Below, piece after piece: positions 26,446 to 38,054 of a stretch of 64,000 nucleotides of DNA. A model generated the notes under the pieces. That model searched no databases and was not told the origin of the DNA. It was given only the letters and a program-made list of their open reading frames with translations. How positions within the stretch are numbered: the first letter of the stretch is position 1; each line of letters opens with the position of its first letter. Made by a program: the position numbers and the translations under genes. The stretch comes from Styela clava. Taxonomy: Eukaryota > Chordata > Ascidiacea > Stolidobranchia > Styelidae. Where the stretch lies: positions 7,750,001-7,814,000 of the forward strand of contig NC_135251.1 in NCBI RefSeq assembly GCF_964204865.1, in the 5' to 3' direction.

Positions 26446-26678
26446 CAATAAAAGTTTGGTAGGCAATTACACACGGGAAGAAATATTCCAAGTATAAATA
26501 TATGCCAGTAACCTTTGACCGATCTAAGCACGAGAATTACATTGACAGAACGGTATTTACAGCTGAGTGTGGAGACATGCGGATGAATGCATTCCCGGCG
26601 TTATAAGTAACGTCGACAGGCATGAGATGAAGACAGATATATTTAATTTTCATCTTATTGAAATTGGCGTTTCAGAAG

Positions 26679-26876
26679 TGTGTGTACCAATATGGAGGTA
26701 ACTAATTTGGTTCGCCTACTTTACATCAAGTTGTGCAAAGGGACTGAAACTTATGGGCAGGGGATATATTCATTTGGCTAACACAGACAGTCCACGAACT
26801 CGTAATAGAACTAAAATAGAGAAACTCGTAATAAAATTATTCTCATCCCTAACCTGGTACACGCACTACGGGAGTT
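26679..26876. mobile_element. Degenerate CTCCCGTAGT foldback MITE
   Basis: The right part is clear: GTCCACGAACTCGTAATAGAAC, TCGTAATAAAATTATTC, CCTAACCTGGTACACGCAC and TACGGGAG at the end. The left arm is reduced to GTGTGTACCAATATGGAGG and GTTCGCCTAC. Confidence 0.65.
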
Positions 26877-26930
26877 GATTGAAACATTCGTGAAAATAAT
26901 AACGCTCAAATCAGAATTGTTCTGAAACTC

Positions 26931-26936
26931 TTTATT
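26931..26936 (-). promoter_or_regulatory. Poly(A) signal AATAAA for the kinase-SH3 gene
   Basis: AATAAA on the minus strand lies about 110 bases after the SH3 exon stop codon at 27048-27046, a normal distance for a 3' UTR. Confidence 0.5.
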
Positions 26937-27045
26937 TATAGATCTTCGAGTTCGATTTCTGGTCTTGGGGTTTACGCCCAATTATGGGTCATAGATGATT
27001 GATATCGAGAATCGAAATTTGGCAGAATCTCAGAATATACAATTC

Positions 27046-28119
27046 TTAGTCAATCAACTTTACGTAATTTGCAGGAATTAAGCCTCGTTGCCCGTTGCAG
27101 GTTCCCAACCACCAATCTTTTTTTTTCTGTATATTCAATATCTGTGATAATGTCTCCTGTCCGAATGCTTATTTCGACATCTTCGTCTAACAGTAAATAA
27201 AAAAACGGATAGAACTGCTGCTGTGTACAGTTTGTTGCCAATATAGTGTGATAATAAGAATATGATTGCTTGTTAATAATAAGTTTACTTGAGATAGCTT
27301 TCATTTTAACATAACATGTATAGATCGTTACTGGCCGCGACTGACGCAATACAAACACGGGCTGTAATATATGTAGCCTAAATTGTAAAAGATAAGTAAC
27401 AAACCTTAGTGAAAATAGTACAGTGTATCTAGTTCGAAAAAAATTAAAATATTTTTAACATTAAAAAATGTTATCTTAGACTCTTAGAGTGATAAGTAGT
27501 CAATTGCGTTAACGACATTAGAGGAATTCATATTCAAATCAAAGGGAATATCGTCGTTGCGAGATCTATAGGCTTCAATTACCGTAGTGCCAGAGATCAT
27601 TAGAAAATTTTAAAATACATTTTTAAAAATAGATTTTGAACACAAGCAGGTCATTTCAAGTCAGAATTAATTGAAAATATTGTATTACAAATTTAGGTGC
27701 TCCCGAAGTATGCGAACCAAGATGGCGGACATCGGAACGTAACATGGGTAACAGGTTAGTGTTAGGCGATAATTTCTTTCCAATTTTCCTTATTTTAGTC
27801 CTATTATCAGCTCGAAGCTTAGCCAAGAGCCTCCCGTAGTATTTATACCTAAAATTATGGCCTAACCCTAACCTAGTACACATATTACATTCCGATGTCC
27901 GCCATCTTGGTTCGCATACTTCGGGAGCCCCCAAATTTATTTATTACAAGCCCTTTTTTATAGCAGATGTTTTTTTTATGTTTTTATCAGTAATTTTTCG
28001 ATAATAGTGGGGAGATTTCAACAAGCAACCCTATGAGCAACCCTCACCTTTGACCACGTCAAAAAGTGCCACTGCTTTCTTTTTTGTGGCTGGAGTAGCC
28101 TTTTGTTCATCCAATGAAC
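27046..28119 (-). CDS. C-terminal SH3 domain exons of the tandem pseudokinase gene
   Basis: Two exons are visible. Exon 28119-28048 (72 nt, acceptor CTATTATAG, donor CAAAG|GTGAGG) gives GSLDEQKATPATKKK, then the first SH3 strand AVALFDVV. Exon 27186-27046 (acceptor TTTACTGTTAG) gives DEDVEISIRTGDIITDI, then DWWLGTCNGQRGLIPANYVK, LID and a stop. ALFDV, the WW pair, GLIPANYV and the spacing make a full SH3 fold, which binds proline-rich peptides. Between the halves a run of nine A puts the second half one base out of frame; eight A would keep it open. Both exons start in phase 1, as does the end of the kinase exon at 28895, so they attach to the upstream kinase. Sequence error, allele or pseudogene cannot be separated here. 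Confidence 0.75.
27700..27927. mobile_element. Foldback MITE in the SH3 intron
   Basis: Same family as 25931-26168: CTCCCGAAGTATGCGAACCA, AGATGGCGGACATCGGAACG and GGTTAGTGTTAGGC at the left, and the complement ending TTCGCATACTTCGGGAG at the right. An internal CCTCCCGTAGTATTTATACC marks a nested junction. No clear target duplication. It lies in the intron between the two SH3 exons. Confidence 0.8.
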
Positions 28120-28894
28120 CTATAATAGAATATTTACATATGCGGTCATCGATATTACTTAAAATTGTTCAAGTAACAGTAGGTAAAGCAGGAGTTACAT
28201 TATCGCTGTCTGTGTGATGTGGAAGTCTATCTTAAACTGCAAATTTGGGAACTTCCAGCACTGTGTCATTTATATATGCTCAGCCCAAATACTGATTTTA
28301 CTGCTGAATTTGAGTTTCATTCTAACCCATACGTTGAAGTGAATGTCTTTTATGATGTACGGTGTGTACGTTACAAACGAATCGCCGGGGTCTTTTATAG
28401 TGGTATTACTTTGTCCTGGCTTTATTAATTGTAGCGAGATATACTTTCGCTTACAAATGTTGCAAAAGTTTTGTGCTTAGCAATATGCAAACAAAATGTA
28501 GTAGGTTTAACTTACTTTTAAAGTTGGAAAATGCTTGTGTGGTCTTCTGAAAATATGATTTCTTTTCTTCAGCAATTGATCCTGTATACATCGAATATAG
28601 AGATTCTTAAGAGTGACATATTAGTCTATTAATGTCAATCTATTAATTAATTATCTATCTGAAGTCAATATAAAGCAATCTATTTGGACTGATTTTAGGG
28701 AGTGAAAAACGATCTAGTTAAACTGGACTGCAGACTGAGTAGAGTGAAACAGTAACAAATTCGAAGGTTTGACATTTTGAAGCTTAAATAAATTTGAAAA
28801 TTATGATAAATGTATTAAAATGCTTGTTCCGAGAGTTATGCTTACATTCAGAGAATTAATTATGGTAGGAAATTAAAATATTATTGTAGCTGAC

Positions 28895-31800
28895 CTGTCG
28901 CTTCTACGCTGATGCTGACCCCCTCGTTGTCGCTAATGTGTCGAGATTCGTCGTTGAAGTCATATTGTTTCAGAAAATCCTATAATATATGGCCGAACAA
29001 TAAAATTCGGTTTATGATTCATTAGTATTGTTCTTAGCCCGTTATGCAAAACCCGTATTTATTAAATTTTGACATGAATTTATCTTAATTTTTTTTATTG
29101 CAAGCTATCGTAAATAATTTGTGCACTTTGTGAATTAAGCAGCTTAAAAGCTTTGCCCACCTGATGTTGAAGATTAGGAACTCATATCCTATATTCAGGT
29201 ATTTGTATGATGTCGTTCCTACTTGCCCACCAGACAGCCATGAGTTATATTAATTTTTTATACTTTTCGTTTTATAAAAATAATATCGCTCTGTGAACAG
29301 CCTTTCAAATACGCCACAAACCGAATCAAAAAATTGTCAGGATTCTCAACACTTCCATAAGCACACACTGAAGTCATTATGATATTGTTAGAGTATTTTG
29401 CGAAATATTCGTGGCTAATGGAGGTGAGGGGAATGAGTGAATAAAGCGACTATCATTAAAATCGGTTCATAAAAATATTGGAGCGTAATTACTTATTAAT
29501 ATGTTTTTCGCCATCAACCGGGCCTGTATCAGCAGATGTGAGAGCCACTATTTTTATGATGGCTGGTTGGCCTCCTAGTAAAACGTGTCATGAATATGGG
29601 GACGTTTGACGTATAACTTCATGTCATGAGTTTAGATAGAAACCGCGACTTTTCTCTGTTCGTTATGTGTACCTCAAGATATTCGAACGCTGGCCTCTTT
29701 GCAGGATCGTTGTCCCAGCACTTAAGCATGACTTCGTAAAGTTGTTCTGGACATGAAGCTGGGCGTGGCATTCGATACCCTTCCACCAGCTTTTTTATAA
29801 CTTCTTTGTTCAATATTCCTAAATGAAGTATAATTGTTGTTTTTTGAACAATTAGATTATATAGAAATATAGGGACCGAATTGTGATAACGTCGAATGTC
29901 CGACATTTTGGTTTGGAAATCATGACTTATCCTTGCAAGCGATGTTTGATTAATCAAACATCTCAGTCTGTGAGAAATTATGAGCAAGATTGCATTGAAA
30001 ATTTGTATCACACAGCAGTCCGGATGTTTTTCCTCATACAATAGTTAGCGGAAAAAGTATTATTTAAATACAGAAAATGTGATTTCGCAATACGGTCCTA
30101 CTTTTGTTGGCGATATTTTGCGCGAAACCAAATAGGTCGAAAATAAAGTCTTCGTCAAAAACGAAGTTTGATAGAATCACCAAATAATTCAATTTCCACT
30201 AGTTTGGTAGATGAAGTAATTTGCATTATTTTACAATTTTTTTTACATGTCATGGTATGCTTACCCGGATATGGTGTGCACCCTTTCGTCACTAACTCAG
30301 TCAGAAGCACACCAAAACTCCAAACATCTGACTTGTGTGAAAAGTCCAAGAACTTATAGGCTTCTAGCGCCATCCACTTTATTGGAAAGATTTCTCCTTT
30401 AAGTGGTTTCCACTTTCCATCGTTTCCAACATATTGTGCCGAACTGAAATCAAACAGTTTGCACGACCAGTTTTCCCCGACTGCAATAGATCCTGCGCGA
30501 AGATCTATAAAAATATATTGTTTTTGTTCCAAATAGGCCATTCCGGATGAAATCTGTTAATAAAGAATTTATATTTTATTCCATTCTGGTTATTTTAGGA
30601 GTTAGGATAAGGAAATAAACTGGAAATTCCAGCTGTGAACCAAATGAAAATAAAATACATAAACATCGTTTAACCGATTTATGTCAGAATAGAATCGGGT
30701 CTAAAACATTGAGAAATTGGGATAGTAATTTAGAAACGCTTATATACAAGTTCAATGAGCTAATCTCCTTTACGATGTTGTCAGATGCAGGGATGGGAAG
30801 TTGGTTCGGAATCAAGGTTTCCCTGATATCACAGTATATCCAAACCGTGGCTCCGGATCCGGAACTTCATTTTTTATGTCGGACATTGAGGTTTTTGGGC
30901 GTGACCACCAGACCACTATGAAACATCAGTCCAAATGTAGTTTCGCAGTGGGACCCAAAACAGTGATATAAGGGTTTCAAATTGAAATTCAAACATTTTG
31001 CTATTAAAAATATAAATTCAATTTGAGACTTCGAAATTGATATTAGAAATTCAGATTGTTGAAATAAAGTTGAAAGAATATATTAGTTTTTATTCGTATT
31101 GGGATTTAGAAAATTTTAACGTCAGAAAGGTACATATAGAACTGAAGCCTATAAAATTCTTCATGAACTATGGTAAACCTATCTCCAGTCACACCTCAGC
31201 AGGACGGCTGCAACTTCAACCCGACTCCCGAGCCCTGGCCACGTAGTGCATAGTATAGTATAAGTCGTTTATTCAAAACATACTTGAGCAGCCATGTTTA
31301 TTTGATCCTTTATTGTGGAATGTCGGCCTTCTCCTTTTTTAAGAAAGTATAACAAAGAACCATATTTCATATCCTCCAGAAGCAATATCTTCTTATCTGC
31401 ATAAATGAAATAATCGAATGTAATTAATATATAAATATTATGGCCTGATATAGGTTAATCCAAATTCTGAAACATGTTTGAATTTACATAATTGAGACGT
31501 AATGTGTTTATTTAGTATTTCTAACTTGCACTTAGTATCAACTAAGGATGTCGATAACATAAACTCCAAGTGCTATTATGTCTCACGCATTGCAAAGTGA
31601 AATTGTTTAACTACTCGAATCGATTCACTTTCTTAAAAGTTTCTGAAAATTATCATGCTTCAGCCTGAGCAAAGGGCCCATTTAAAATTACAGCATACCT
31701 ATAAAAAACATTATTTTGAAAGCAAACACACACCATGTTCGGGCCATGTCTGCATCTGGCTGGTTTGTTTTCATATGCAGTAAATTAATCTTCTATGATA

Positions 31801-32444
31801 GCCTACTGTACTTGCCTGCCACGGCACCACATAATTCCACGATGTTTTTGTGAAATAGATTCTTTATCGTGTTAAACTCATTCGAAAAAATTATTCCGCC
31901 ATGCTCAGCTTCTGGCTTCCAGATTTTTATGATAACTTTTTGGGAACCAAATTTGCCTGTAAATTACATTTATTCTTAAACACCATTCCAAATTAATTAT
32001 TTGATAGATTAATTAGAAAATAGCAAAAGAGAAATGTAGATCGTATTGACTTAAGGAATCCATGTGTTAAGGGGTGAAGTTTCTATTTAATAATGTATGT
32101 CAGAAAGGGAAAACAAATATCTAAAAGCATGAGCTAGAATAACTCATTGGTAGTTTTGTCAAAAACTGCGACTTAGTGTCACAGTGCATGAACGTTTGAC
32201 AACCTACATTTTTTAGTTTTAGAAAACAAAATAAAACTTCCGAATTGAAGATTCATAAACAGTTCACAGCATATGTCAGCCTAATATCATATGATCTTTC
32301 ACCCTCGATGATTATTAGTCGACGTCGTATATTTACACTTCAACAAACCTTTCCATATTTCTGCAAATGGCGTGTCTGTGACTTTGTAGTGTTTATAAAT
32401 TCGATTTTCGTTTCTAGGAACCCATACTTCCTCTCCCCTTGTTA
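28895..32444 (-). CDS. Src-like pseudokinase unit B
   Basis: Six exons, all phase-compatible. 32444-32349 gives [12 protein letters not shown] then [12 protein letters not shown], the W-x-x-P-R linker and glycine loop of Src with every loop glycine lost. 31956-31816 has the VIIK Lys and NEF Glu, and ends in a GC donor (CAG|GCAAGT). 31396-31284 is the hinge. 30553-30265 has [15 protein letters not shown] (HRD to FID, catalytic-loop Asn to Ser), FDFSS (DFG to DFS), ALE for APE and [18 protein letters not shown]. 29818-29673 has EGYRMPRP and RPAFEYLE. 28979-28895 has DFLKQYDF, then a linker. DLRA plus [14 protein letters not shown] is the Src-family form. It keeps Lys, Glu and two Asp but has lost the loop glycines, Asn and DFG Gly, so weak or no catalysis is expected. 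It likely follows unit C in one protein and leads into the SH3 exons. Confidence 0.78.
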
Positions 32445-32449
32445 CTATA

Positions 32450-33399
32450 TAAAATAAAATATATTTAAGAAGAAAAATCAATGACAGCCATGTAGTTTTT
32501 TCTTGTGGGATATAGCAAATAGTTTGCCACGGTCAACAGGCAGGTATAAACGGTAGCGCCGTTTTTTGCCATGACTTGAACGACGAAACCCTTGGATTGA
32601 ACGAGGTTAAGAGAGACGATTTTTATTTTGTAAATAATCAAAAACTGTAACCACCAATATGTTATATAGTTTTTTCGCTAGTTGGCGCCGTGGAACAGTT
32701 CATTGCATTTTGATCAACCACAATTACTCTGTGGGCATGATGTCAGTGGACCCCCTGTCGCACAGTTTAGAAGGTAGTGACTGTTGAGTCATTTCGGCAT
32801 TTTTTAAGTATGTTATTTTCAGTTTTGAAGCTAATGAGCGATTTTAATTTAATAGGGTTAAATATACGTAGGTTATTTCTACTAATAGTAAACAGTGTAA
32901 TGTTATTATTAATCTTTCTCACATTGGTCGATCTAATATTGCTAAATAGTTCAGTCGAGGTATTGACATTTAGGGCCCACGTTACTGTTTGACGGCTCTT
33001 GAAAACAAAACGTAAATATATTTAAGTTATGCATTAGTCTGTATATTCCTGCCAGGTGTCAAGTTCGTAAGAGGTTTGTTTATTATAACCATTAGTGATG
33101 CCCGTATATATTGTGTGACGTAATAATTCTATTTAGGTTTGCTGACTATTACAATATTGCTTTTATTTTGCGTATGTGCTTTTACTTATTTTATGATAAG
33201 TTCAGAAAACCGTTCTCAGATGTTTACAACGCAATGAATGACGACAAAGAACTAAACTTCTTGTGCTGATAGTGCGCGTCTGTTTGGAGTGCAATCTTGG
33301 TCGAACAGAGTATTCGATGTTGGCCTACCCGTACACCCTATGTGGGCAGAGTCCACAACGAAGTTTTAATCAAAGCTATGCGCCAACACATACTTTTAC
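32450..33399. other. Intron between pseudokinase units C and B
   Basis: No exon or repeat is recognised. If units C and B were separate genes, a promoter and first exon for B and a terminator for C should lie here. I see no convincing poly(A) site or first exon. Confidence 0.4.
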
Positions 33400-36300
33400 C
33401 AACATCTTCGGCATTGTCATCAAAGTCAGATCTTTTCAACACATTCTGAAAATACAGTGTAGAATGAACATTTTTCGTTTAGTCATTATTGAAAATGAAT
33501 TTGTTGTGATTCGAAGTTTAAATATTACCAACATTATTATTGGATTTACAAATCATACATAACGAATAATACGTTCACTTGTTTCAGGTTAGCTTGCAGA
33601 AAAATGGAATTTGTAAGTGGCAAAACACATGGTCATGGGTTAGAAACATTTTAGCGCCACACCACGTTCACTTGAGCACTCATTGCAAGCGTTTCATGCA
33701 AAATATAGAAAACAAAATGTCGCTCGCATATTAACTCCGCAGATTATAGGAATAAGTTTTACCAATGGAGTTGTTGGAATTTGTTAAATGTACCCTGCCT
33801 TTAAAAAGTATTCGAACAGAACCTGCGTTAAGGTTGCCCGGTATTAGGATTACACGCCATAAACAACAGCAGTGAATTTACGTAATTGTGATTCTACAAT
33901 TAGCATTAAGGCATTGCTAGAATAGTAGGCACCAGAATAAATGGCGCTGGGCTAGTCACGCAAATGTGGCATGTAAATATTGCATACTTGCTTATAACAA
34001 CACTTTCATATTTGCTTCTTACCTCCAGCCAGTTGAAGGTTGGTCTCATCAGCGGTTCTCTGGCCCAGCACATAAGAATGACGTTATATAGCTTCTCGGG
34101 ACATGATATAGGACGTGGTATTCTGAAGCCTTCTTCTATCTTGCTCATAATTTCATCTTGTGTCATTCCTGCAATGGACGTTTATAGGCGATTTATTCGA
34201 AATGCAAAGTTTGTAATCGGGCCGTCGCGGGTTCATATGTTCTCGCTCCTCGATATGGGACTTTTATGTGTGAATATAATTAAAAAAACACGCGTTTGCT
34301 GGAGGACTACGAAGTACTACAACGAACGTAGAAAAGGGTATAGATCCAGGTGTATTCATAACTGTATGAATCAAGTATAGTATTTTACCAGCATTTGATT
34401 TGTGTATGACAAGGGCTGTTGTCCTTCAGTATCAGCATGAACAAATTTCAAAATTTAATTAAATAGTTTGGAGCCGGGTAATGGGCATAAGGTAGTTTGA
34501 AAATCGGCATCATTGCAACCATTACTGTGAGTGTGCAATACAGAATATCGTTTTCATATATGTGTCTCCAGGAATATATATATCTGTTTTGTATCCTAGA
34601 ATTCTATCTGTAATTAACTTGGAATATTTTAAAAAGTTCATTTAGCAGCAAAATTATATGTTTGCTAGAATCCATAAAATACACGCGTTTAAAGGTGATA
34701 ATTCTAAATTTTGTTCGAACTCAATTCTCACATAATTTTGCTGAAAATATATAGATTTTCTAACCAGGATATAAATGTTGTCCCTTTGTCACTAGTTCAA
34801 TCATTAAAACACCAAATGCCCACACGTCCGACTTATGCGACATGACATATCCTTCGAATAGACATTCAGGAGCAGCATGGTGATGTGGGCAGGTAAACTC
34901 ATCAGGCATTTCTATTTGCCCAAGATCTCCAACATATTTTGCCAAACTGAAATTACATAGCTTGCACAACATGTTTTCTCCAACGAGTACACTACCTGCG
35001 CGAAGATCGACTAAAACATACTGCAGTTGCTCCAAATAAACCATGGCGGAAGCCACCTGTTGAAAATTAATATGTGTAATGAATAAATGTACAAAACTCT
35101 GTCGTAGCCATTTATTTAGAAGAAGGAATTGACTTTAAGTTAAGATGTATTAGCATACCAAAACAGACATTTGAATATGACAAAATTGTAACAATTATGA
35201 ACTAATACACATCAGCCGGTGCGCCGAATTTTTTTTGCAGCAGCTTTCACAACAATCACACCGCAACACTCGTTGAGGTAGCAAACATTTTCATCTGAAA
35301 TGATGTTTGTCTGCTGCGGGAAATATGCAATCGACAGCCGATAATAACCTGAAAATGCTGGGTCATAATATCTGTAAATGTAGTAACGTAAGCGAGCGGC
35401 TATGTTAATTCATAACGATTTTATCCCAACTACATAGCGAAGGAATTTACTTAGGTAGAATGCAATGAACATAGATTAGACTAAAATTTATCGTAATCCG
35501 GAATACATTGGTGGTAGTCAATTTGTTAATGAGGCTCTTTTGAACCTGAAAATTTACCAAAGGGGACATTACTAGCGCTGATAGCGCAAAGGGATTTTCA
35601 TCTTCATCGCCTATGGCAGGGAACTCAAGTGGCTTTCGAGTTTTCGGACCGCACCTCATTCTATATGTTGAAACGCTGGCCTATTAACTTTGGATATGTG
35701 AAGTTTTTTTCTATTATATGACTTTAACTGTGGCGCCGTAATAAAAATGGGAAGGTGCTTTCCTATGATTTGCGAAAAATCACCAACTGGGAACATCGAT
35801 ATTTATTTAGGCGCACTGTGATATACATTCTCTAGAAAGCCCGGATCCCGGTAATTTGTAGTTTTGTATACGGATCTTTGGTGAAAATAGTTGAGTAGCC
35901 TTGGCCTACCTATCGTTTCTGCTGGTAACTAAGCAAAATGCGTGCGATTTACAGCGTGTAAAATGCGTGAAGACAACATCGCTGAGCTCCCAAAACAAAA
36001 TATATGCTGCGTTTTTCATTTTCAATTTGTGGACACTTTCCATTTGCTGCCGCGGCACGAAAATCCGAGAGTCACTTTATTGCGCGCATTTTTAATCACA
36101 TTCAACGTCTCGTCAGCACCGATCATTGCATCATGACGCGTTTTCGCACTGTACGTTGAATTCTGCGAGAAAAAACTAGTTCTCGATCGCAGTGATCCCG
36201 CCCCTATAGGGAGTGAACAGTGAAACACCCCACTCAAATTTTAAAGTTTGGTAATAAAATTTAAAATTCACTCATAATACCCAATATATTATCCCAATAT

Positions 36301-36900
36301 TGTAAATGTCTAACTTGTACACTCGTTTCGTAAAAAATGCAACATACCTGAGCAGCCATGCGCATTTGATCTTTTAGTGTGGTATGACGGCCTTCGCCAT
36401 TTTTGAGAAAATCGGACAAATTGCCATGCTCCGTATACTCAATTACCAATATCTTCTTCTCTGAATCAAAGAATAAATCTCATATCAATCAGGGTTGAAG
36501 CGTTATATACCGCAATAGTCATTTAGTCACAATAGTTATACAATACTATTAAAATTCATTTGTCATAGCTTCACTTTTACAAAGTTAATAAAAAGTGACA
36601 GCCTACAATGAATTTCTAATAGTCGTCATGTAATTAGTTCAACTCTCATAAATATAATAACACACTTTAAAAGACTTTTCAAATTTGCAAAGGTTCAGTA
36701 ATGCTGTGAAATGATTACGAAGGCCTACTAATATTGAATAATATTTGTTGTTTGCTTACCGATTACCGCGCCATACAATTTCACAATGTTTTTGTGAGTC
36801 AGCCTTTTCAAAATGTTGAACTCGTTTTCGAAATCAGTCCCGGGAATCTTACTTTCTGGTTTCCACGCCTTTATCATCACGTTTTGATCACCGAAGTTAC
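33400..36900 (-). CDS. Src-like pseudokinase unit C
   Basis: Five exons. 36900-36760 (141 nt) has VMIK and FENEF; 36460-36348 (113 nt) the hinge; 35056-34765 (292 nt) the catalytic region; 34168-34023 (146 nt) EGFRIPRP and RPTFNWLE; 33445-33400 (46 nt) NVLKRSDFDDN. Exon sizes equal those of unit B (141, 113, 289, 146), so B and C arose by duplication of a whole kinase domain. Motifs: HRD is LVD, catalytic-loop Asn is Ser (DLRAGS), DFG is NFS (metal-binding Asp lost), APE intact, then SHKSDVWAFGVLMIELVTKG. This is a clearer pseudokinase than B. The first two exons lie in the duplicated segment and the last three in single-copy DNA, so the duplication boundary (35704) falls in the intron between hinge and C-lobe. 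The last exon ends in phase 1, fitting unit B's first exon at 32444. I found no SH2 exon. Confidence 0.76.
35057..35703. other. Intronic DNA left of duplication copy 2
   Basis: Lies between the hinge exon (36348) and C-lobe exon (35056) of unit C. The piece TTTTCGGACCGCACCTCATT at about 35640 resembles the hAT MITE at 24530. Homology to copy 1 starts at AAGTTTTTTTCTATTATATG (about 35702). Confidence 0.5.
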
Positions 36901-37861
36901 CTTGTGAACAAATACATTAAGGTGATGGGAAAAAGATAAAGATATAAATTATATAATTAATAGTAAGTTGGTGATTATGATTGAGTTCGCTCAAAAAATT
37001 GTCACAAAAATCATATATAGACTTTCACATGGTTGTATTAGTTTTCCAAATTGTAATTCTATTTTACGATAAAATTCACTCAATTGGTTTGTTCAGTTCA
37101 GACAACGGATATCCTATAAGTAACATCTACTGCAAGCTGGCGTCTCACTCATGTGTGATTACTCACGATGGCCTTGCGATATTTAAATAAAACCATGAAA
37201 ACGAGTGAGTAATTGTCGGTTGTTTGGTAAACCCTTTACGTTGGATATACGAATTTTTCGTCAACTGCAAACAATGCCTGCACTCCCGCTCCACACAGTT
37301 AGATTACAACCGTATGTATTATACGCGCCTGATTCCTCTATATCTGTATTGTGATTGGTTAAACAAAAGTTCGGTTTCAAACATATGCGCAATCTAGAAT
37401 CAATATACCTATCCACACGTTCACAAAGTCTGTGGCCAGAATTTTTCTTTTTTTAACGATCTGACTCTCGTCAATATGTATCCAATCTTCAATCTCTTTT
37501 GTTTTGATCGAATCTGAGTCATATAGAATTTTTATGAGTGAAAATGAGTTTTTATGGGCGCAGTATTAGGCGTGTGTTTAAGCCTAGTGCATTTGCACTT
37601 GAACCGAAGATAGAATTGTCCTAAAATTCGTCTTGTAAATGTAATGTATCGGGATTTACCTCCTGGCCACTTTATGTACCAGAATTTTTTTTTTTTCCAA
37701 AATCTCTATAGATCACAAGTATATAACTTCAATCCCAAGTAAGTTCACGGATTGCTATGTTTATTTACTTCTATATAATTCAATAAAAATCTTTTAGAGC
37801 GTAAAGCAGTTTCGCCGTAAAAGGTTGAAAAATTATTTAGGTAATAATAGTATCAATTTAC

Positions 37862-38014
37862 CTTCTGCTAACTTCTTGTTTTCCTCGGCAGAGTCACGAA
37901 ACGTATTGGTAATACTAGCATAAATGGCAACAGATTCGTTTTTCTTTAGGTATCCTTTATAAACAAAAACACGATGTGCGTAATATAAATTATCTGCCAT
38001 TTCAACAGATTTTG
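37862..38014 (-). CDS. Kinase-gene exon upstream of unit C, copy 2
   Basis: Counterpart of 4409-4257. 153 nt, phase 1 at both ends: acceptor GATTTTAG, donor GAAG|GTAAAT. It encodes KSVEMADNLYY, VYKGYL, VAIYAS and SAEENKKLAE (copy 1 has ENKEL). It lies just after the IRE1-like stop codon, in the same frame as that exon. VYKG followed by VAIY looks like a degraded kinase N-lobe strand. It would be included only in transcripts skipping the IRE1-like exon. Confidence 0.5.
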
Positions 38015-38054
38015 CTAAAATCTGATCTAACCTAAAACACTGTCCAAATGAACT

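Noticed and set aside
35447-35659. 70-codon minus-strand frame with a GTAAAT donor at its end
   Set aside because: Its start overlaps text resembling the hAT MITE (TCGGACCGCACCTC). No kinase or other motif is present.
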